Below are positions 14,291 through 16,807 of a DNA stretch of 16,807 nucleotides, one piece after another. The notes beneath the pieces are model-generated. The model worked only from the letters and a program-made list of their open reading frames with translations. It did no database searches and was not told where the DNA came from. Made by a program: the position numbers and the translations under genes. Source of the DNA: Lachnospiraceae bacterium (GTDB taxonomy: Bacteria; Bacillota; Clostridia; Lachnospirales; Lachnospiraceae); assembly GCA_017613225.1 (NCBI GenBank), contig JAGAEH010000107.1, forward strand, positions 1 to 16,807. Direction: 5' to 3'. The stretch's first letter is position 1; every line of letters begins with the position of its first letter.

Positions 14291-14319
14291 TTGACAAATA
14301 TATCGGAGTCCGATATATT
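14291..14319 (+). promoter_or_regulatory. Sigma-A promoter of the padR-DUF2812 operon
   Basis: TTGACA (14291-14296), exactly 17 nt, TATATT (14314-14319). The spacer and the -10 box are completely covered by a perfect palindrome, so repressor binding would block RNA polymerase. Confidence 0.88.
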
Positions 14320-14342
14320 ATATATCGAAGCGCGATATATCG
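14297..14342. promoter_or_regulatory. Array of palindromic operator half-sites, likely PadR-bound
   Basis: First palindrome: AATATATCGGA (14297-14307), one G, TCCGATATATT (14309-14319), 11-bp perfect arms. Second: ATATATCG (14320-14327), 5 bases, CGATATAT (14333-14340). The last arm is also part of the self-complementary CGATATATCG (14333-14342). Autorepression is inferred from the position just before the padR gene. Confidence 0.75.
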
Positions 14343-14366
14343 AACCAAGATAGTCAAGGAGGTCCT

Positions 14367-14690
14367 ATGGAAGAGAAGATAAAACGGATCTACGTTCCGA
14401 TGACCGAGTCCGGATTCTACATCCTGTTCTGCCTGCAGACGCCGCAGCACGGATACGGGATCAGTCAGCAGGTAAAGAGGTTGACGGGCGGAGCGGTCAT
14501 CATCGGCGCGGGGACCATGTACGGAACACTTTCCAAAATGGAAAAGGACGGGCTGATCGCTTTTTACAGCGAGATGGACAAGCGGAAGCTCTATCAGATC
14601 ACGGCGCTGGGACGGGAAGTCCTGGACGCGGAACTGGCGAGGATCGAGAGATTATATAAGAACAGCAAGGGGGAAGAATACGATGCGTAA
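14367..14690 (+). CDS. PadR-family transcriptional regulator
   Basis: 107 residues, start preceded by AAGGAGG (14356-14362). It consists of the PadR winged helix: ESGFYILFCLQTPQHGYGISQQV (14-36), the recognition region GAGTMYGTLSKMEKDGLIAFYS (47-68) and the wing RKLYQITALGREVL (73-86), with a short C-terminal dimerisation helix (87-100). This is the short, subfamily-2-like form without a long effector-binding domain. PadR proteins usually repress a neighbouring membrane-protein gene; here the next gene overlaps by 8 bases and encodes a DUF2812 membrane protein, the standard partner. The ATATCG/CGATAT palindromes across its promoter are the obvious binding sites. The inducing signal is unknown. 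Confidence 0.93.
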   Translation: MEEKIKRIYVPMTESGFYILFCLQTPQHGYGISQQVKRLTGGAVIIGAGTMYGTLSKMEKDGLIAFYSEMDKRKLYQITALGREVLDAELARIERLYKNSKGEEYDA

Positions 14691-15225
14691 GACAAGATTC
14701 CGTTTCTTTACGATAGCCGATTATGATGAAGAGGAGCTGTGGCTCAGAGAGCAGCACAGGGCGGGCTGGAAGCTCGTTAAGATGGCGCCTCCCGGTTTCT
14801 TTACTTTTGAGTCCTGCGAGCCGGAGGACGTGATCTACCGGCTGGACTATAAGAACAGCGCGATGTCCGAAGAGTATCTGCAGATGGCGCGGGATTTCGG
14901 CTGGGAGTATTTTGAGAGCTGCTTCGGCTGGCTGTACTTCAGGAAGCCCGCGGCGGCCGCTGCGGCGGACGGGGAAGACGAACTGTTTTCCGACAACGCC
15001 TCCAAGGCGGAGATGGCGGGCCGGATCGTAAAGACGAGGCTTCTGCCCCTGGCATTGATCTTTCTGGGCTGTGTGATCCCGAATCTGGTCAATTCGCTCC
15101 GCGGGGGGAGCAGCCTCAGCGGGTTTTTCACCGTCGTCTTCGGGATCATGTTCGTGATCTATGTGTATCTGCTCGTGCACTGCGGTCTCAAGCTGAAGGC
15201 GATCAGGGAAAAATACGGAAGGTGA
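14683..15225 (+). CDS. DUF2812-family membrane protein
   Basis: 180 residues. The start codon lies within the last codons of the PadR gene (8-base overlap), so translation is coupled. The N-terminal soluble DUF2812 part has FRFFTIADYDEEELWLREQHRAGWKL (6-31) and DVIYRLDYKNS (49-59), with a Trp/Phe/Tyr-rich stretch FGWEYFESCFGWLYFRK (72-88). An Ala-rich linker (90-95) leads to two hydrophobic membrane segments at about 120-138 and 147-168. The protein is probably anchored in the cytoplasmic membrane with the DUF2812 part inside, though this orientation is a guess. Its biochemical function is not known. Pairing with PadR is common in Bacillota. The TGA stop is contributed by a dispersed repeat (15221-15250). 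Confidence 0.87.
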   Translation: MRKTRFRFFTIADYDEEELWLREQHRAGWKLVKMAPPGFFTFESCEPEDVIYRLDYKNSAMSEEYLQMARDFGWEYFESCFGWLYFRKPAAAAAADGEDELFSDNASKAEMAGRIVKTRLLPLALIFLGCVIPNLVNSLRGGSSLSGFFTVVFGIMFVIYVYLLVHCGLKLKAIREKYGR

Positions 15226-15250
15226 AAAGAGTACCGTCCTCATTTCACTT
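15221..15250 (+). repeat. 30-bp repeat D1, overlapping the DUF2812 stop codon
   Basis: GGTGAAAAGAGTACCGTCCT followed by CATTTCACTT. It agrees with the unit at 15331-15360 at 27 of 30 bases. GTGAAA and TTTCAC form inverted ends. Confidence 0.85.
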
Positions 15251-15255
15251 AGCGC

Positions 15256-15320
15256 AGTGAAGGATCCCCCTGGCGGATGCCAGTGAAGGGATCCTTCGTC
15301 GTTTCACTCCTCAGGATGAC
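15256..15320. repeat. Dispersed palindromic repeat, copy D, with mirrored arm
   Basis: GAAGGATCCC (15259-15268) and GGGATCCTTC (15288-15297) are perfectly complementary, enclosing a second hairpin, CTGGC (15270-15274) and GCCAG (15279-15283). The right part (15289-15320) is a reverse copy of the same family as copies A, B and C, ending TCAGGATGAC. The whole element lies between the convergent DUF2812 and DUF1846 genes and may act as a terminator for both. Confidence 0.75.
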
Positions 15321-15330
15321 AATTTATTGA

Positions 15331-15360
15331 GGTGAAAAGAGAACCGTCCCCATTTCACCT
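15331..15360 (+). repeat. 30-bp repeat D2, abutting the DUF1846 stop codon
   Basis: Second copy of the unit at 15221-15250, with perfect 7-bp inverted ends GGTGAAA (15331-15337) and TTTCACC (15353-15359). Its last base is part of the TAA stop of the minus-strand gene. Confidence 0.85.
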
Positions 15361-16807
15361 TATTTGTGGAACAGTTTTTTGGTCTGGTGCTTGGGCTCGC
15401 AGGTCAGGTGCACCCCCAGCTTTTTGAAGGTGTTGTCGTCCACCTGGGAGAGCATCACGGTACTGTGGGCCTCGGTGCTGCGCAGGTTCTTCAGCTGATC
15501 CAGCGCGGCTCTGGCAGTGGGATTGGTGACGGCGCAGATGGCCAGGGCGATCAGCACTTCGTCGGTGTGCAGGCGGGGGTTGTGGCCGCCCAGCTGGTTC
15601 ACCTTCAGCTCCTGGATCGGTTCGATCACGTTGGGGGACATCAGCAGGACCTCGTGAGGGATCCCGGCCAGGGCCTTCAGCGCGTTCAGCAGCACGGCGG
15701 AGGCAGGTCCCAGCAGGGAAGAGGTCTTGCCGGTGATGATGCGCCCGTCGTTCAGCTCGATGGCCATGGCAGGGGCTTCCGTTTCCTTTTCCCGGGAGAC
15801 GGCGGCGGCCACCACGCGGCGGTCGGAGATGGAGACGCCGGCCTTCTTCATGATCAGTTCGATCTTGACGGTGGCTTCGTGGGAGCCCAGTCCCTGGCGC
15901 TCGTCGCAGAGGGCGGCATAGTAGCGGCGGACGATCTCTTCCTTGGCGGCCTCGGAGACGGCGAAGTCGTCCACGATGCAGTTGCCCGCCATGTTCACGC
16001 CCATGTCCGTGGGGGATTTATAGGGGGAGGACCCGTAGATCATCTGGAAGATGGCCCGCAGCACGGGGAAGATCTCCACGTCCCGGTTGTAGTTTACGGT
16101 GCTCTTGCCGTAGGCTTCCAGATGGAAGGGGTCGATCATGTTCACGTCGTTCAAGTCCGCGGTGGCGGCCTCGTAGGCCAGGTTGACCGGGTGGTTCAGA
16201 GGCAGGTTCCAGATGGGGAAGGTCTCGAATTTGGCATAGCCGGCCTTGGTGCCCCGCTTGTTCTCATGATACAGCTGGGACAGGCAGGCGGCCATCTTGC
16301 CGCTGCCGGGGCCCGGAGCGGTGATCACCACCAGAGGTTTGGTGGTCTCGATATAGTCGTTTTTGCCGTAGCCGTCGTCGCTGACGATGGTGGACACGTT
16401 GTAGGGATAGCCGGCGATGGGATAGTGCTTGTAGCTGCGGATGCCCAGGGCTTCCAGCCTGGCGGCGAAGGCGTCCGCCGCGGGCTGGCCGTGATACTTG
16501 GTCAGCACCACGCTGTTGACCGAGAGCCCGTTGCCCCGGAAGGCGTCGATCAGACGGAGGGTATCCAGATCATAGGTGATGCCAAGATCGCCGCGGACCT
16601 TGTTCTTTTCGATGTCGTCGGAGCTGATGACCACCACGATCTCCGCCTGTTCCTTCAGCTGCATCAGCATCTTTATCTTGCTGTCCGGTTCGAAGCCCGG
16701 AAGCACGCGGGAAGCGTGATAATCGTCGAAGAGCTTGCCGCCGAACTCCAGATAGAGCTTGCCGCCGAACTCCGCGATGCGCTTTTTGATCATCTCTGAC
16801 TGTGTGG
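15360..16807 (-). CDS. DUF1846-family protein (N-terminus outside window)
   Basis: The frame is open to the right edge, and the residues encoded before the ATG at 16793 (TQSE) continue the family's conserved N-terminal motif QSE..I..RI..F.GKLYLEFGGKLFDDYHASRVLPGF, so the true start lies beyond 16807. At least 481 residues are visible; the family is about 500. Numbering from that internal Met, there is a P-loop-like APGPGSGKMAACLSQLYHE (159-177) and conserved blocks ETFPIWNLPLNHPVNLAYEAATADLNDVNMIDPFHLEAYGK and LGGHNPRLHTDEVL. The family is widespread in Bacillota and appears cytosolic with two Rossmann-like lobes; its substrate is not known to me. It is convergent with the DUF2812 gene. The closely repeated EFGGKL near the N-terminus is a normal feature of the family. 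Confidence 0.93.
   Translation of the reverse strand, partial: TQSEMIKKRIAEFGGKLYLEFGGKLFDDYHASRVLPGFEPDSKIKMLMQLKEQAEIVVVISSDDIEKNKVRGDLGITYDLDTLRLIDAFRGNGLSVNSVVLTKYHGQPAADAFAARLEALGIRSYKHYPIAGYPYNVSTIVSDDGYGKNDYIETTKPLVVITAPGPGSGKMAACLSQLYHENKRGTKAGYAKFETFPIWNLPLNHPVNLAYEAATADLNDVNMIDPFHLEAYGKSTVNYNRDVEIFPVLRAIFQMIYGSSPYKSPTDMGVNMAGNCIVDDFAVSEAAKEEIVRRYYAALCDERQGLGSHEATVKIELIMKKAGVSISDRRVVAAAVSREKETEAPAMAIELNDGRIITGKTSSLLGPASAVLLNALKALAGIPHEVLLMSPNVIEPIQELKVNQLGGHNPRLHTDEVLIALAICAVTNPTARAALDQLKNLRSTEAHSTVMLSQVDDNTFKKLGVHLTCEPKHQTKKLFHK

Noticed and set aside
12363..15360. Dispersed repeats as a CRISPR array or insertion sequence
   Set aside because: Copies are in mixed orientation, kilobases apart and carry no transposase; they fit small palindromic REP-like elements.
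16600..16793. ATG at 16793 as the true start of the DUF1846 protein
   Set aside because: The frame continues to the edge and encodes conserved family residues (QSE) before that Met.
15366..16799. 477-residue open frame on the plus strand opposite the DUF1846 gene
   Set aside because: It is Gly/Val/His-rich without family motifs and is a by-product of the codon use of the strongly conserved DUF1846 frame.

Overview
The window looks like chromosomal DNA from a GC-rich member of the Bacillota, most likely a Clostridia-type anaerobe. The reasons are the BlaI/M56 antirepressor pair, the PadR-DUF2812 pair, a DUF1846 protein, purine-rich Shine-Dalgarno sites of the AGGAGG type, and several near-consensus sigma-A promoters with exactly 17-nt spacers. 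Family and species cannot be settled from the sequence alone. No rRNA, tRNA, CRISPR array, insertion sequence or phage gene was seen, and no stretch longer than about 300 bases lacks a gene.

Region 1 (1-6593) is a sensory cluster of related secreted or membrane proteins. It starts with the C-terminal part of a protein cut by the left edge. A BlaI/MecI-type repressor follows (1007-1369), then a 1114-residue M56 (BlaR1-type) membrane metalloprotease whose outside part is not a penicillin-binding domain but a large WG-repeat-like domain (1533-4877). Last is a lipoprotein whose mature part is a paralogue of that sensor domain (5017-6516). The edge-truncated protein shares the extreme C-terminal domain of the M56 protein, so at least three members of one family are clustered here. 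The likely logic is BlaR1-like: an external signal is sensed by the extracytoplasmic domain, the cytoplasmic zinc protease is activated, and BlaI-type repression is relieved. The signal is unknown.

Region 2 (6667-8990) holds a small XRE-family DNA-binding protein and an M3B oligoendopeptidase F gene with its own promoter and terminator.

Region 3 (9012-13662) is an arginine-catabolic operon: arginine deiminase, catabolic ornithine carbamoyltransferase, carbamate kinase, and a LOR/SDH-family (TIGR00300-like) putative ornithine cyclodeaminase. Together these could convert arginine to citrulline, then to ornithine plus carbamoyl phosphate (yielding ATP), and then ornithine to proline plus ammonia, linking the arginine deiminase pathway to proline (Stickland-type) metabolism. 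No arginine/ornithine antiporter lies in the window. The first gene may be expressed from a leaderless transcript.

Region 4 (13661-15225) has a RelE-type toxin with an AbrB-type antitoxin on the minus strand. It is divergent from a PadR-family repressor and a DUF2812 membrane protein. The PadR promoter is filled with palindromic ATATCG/CGATAT half-sites. Region 5 (15360-16807) is a convergent, edge-truncated DUF1846 gene.

Dispersed palindromic repeats with GTCATCCTGAG and GAAGGATCC ends sit in three of the gaps between 12363 and 15360, and repeats supply or overlap the stop codons of arcC, the DUF2812 gene and the DUF1846 gene.
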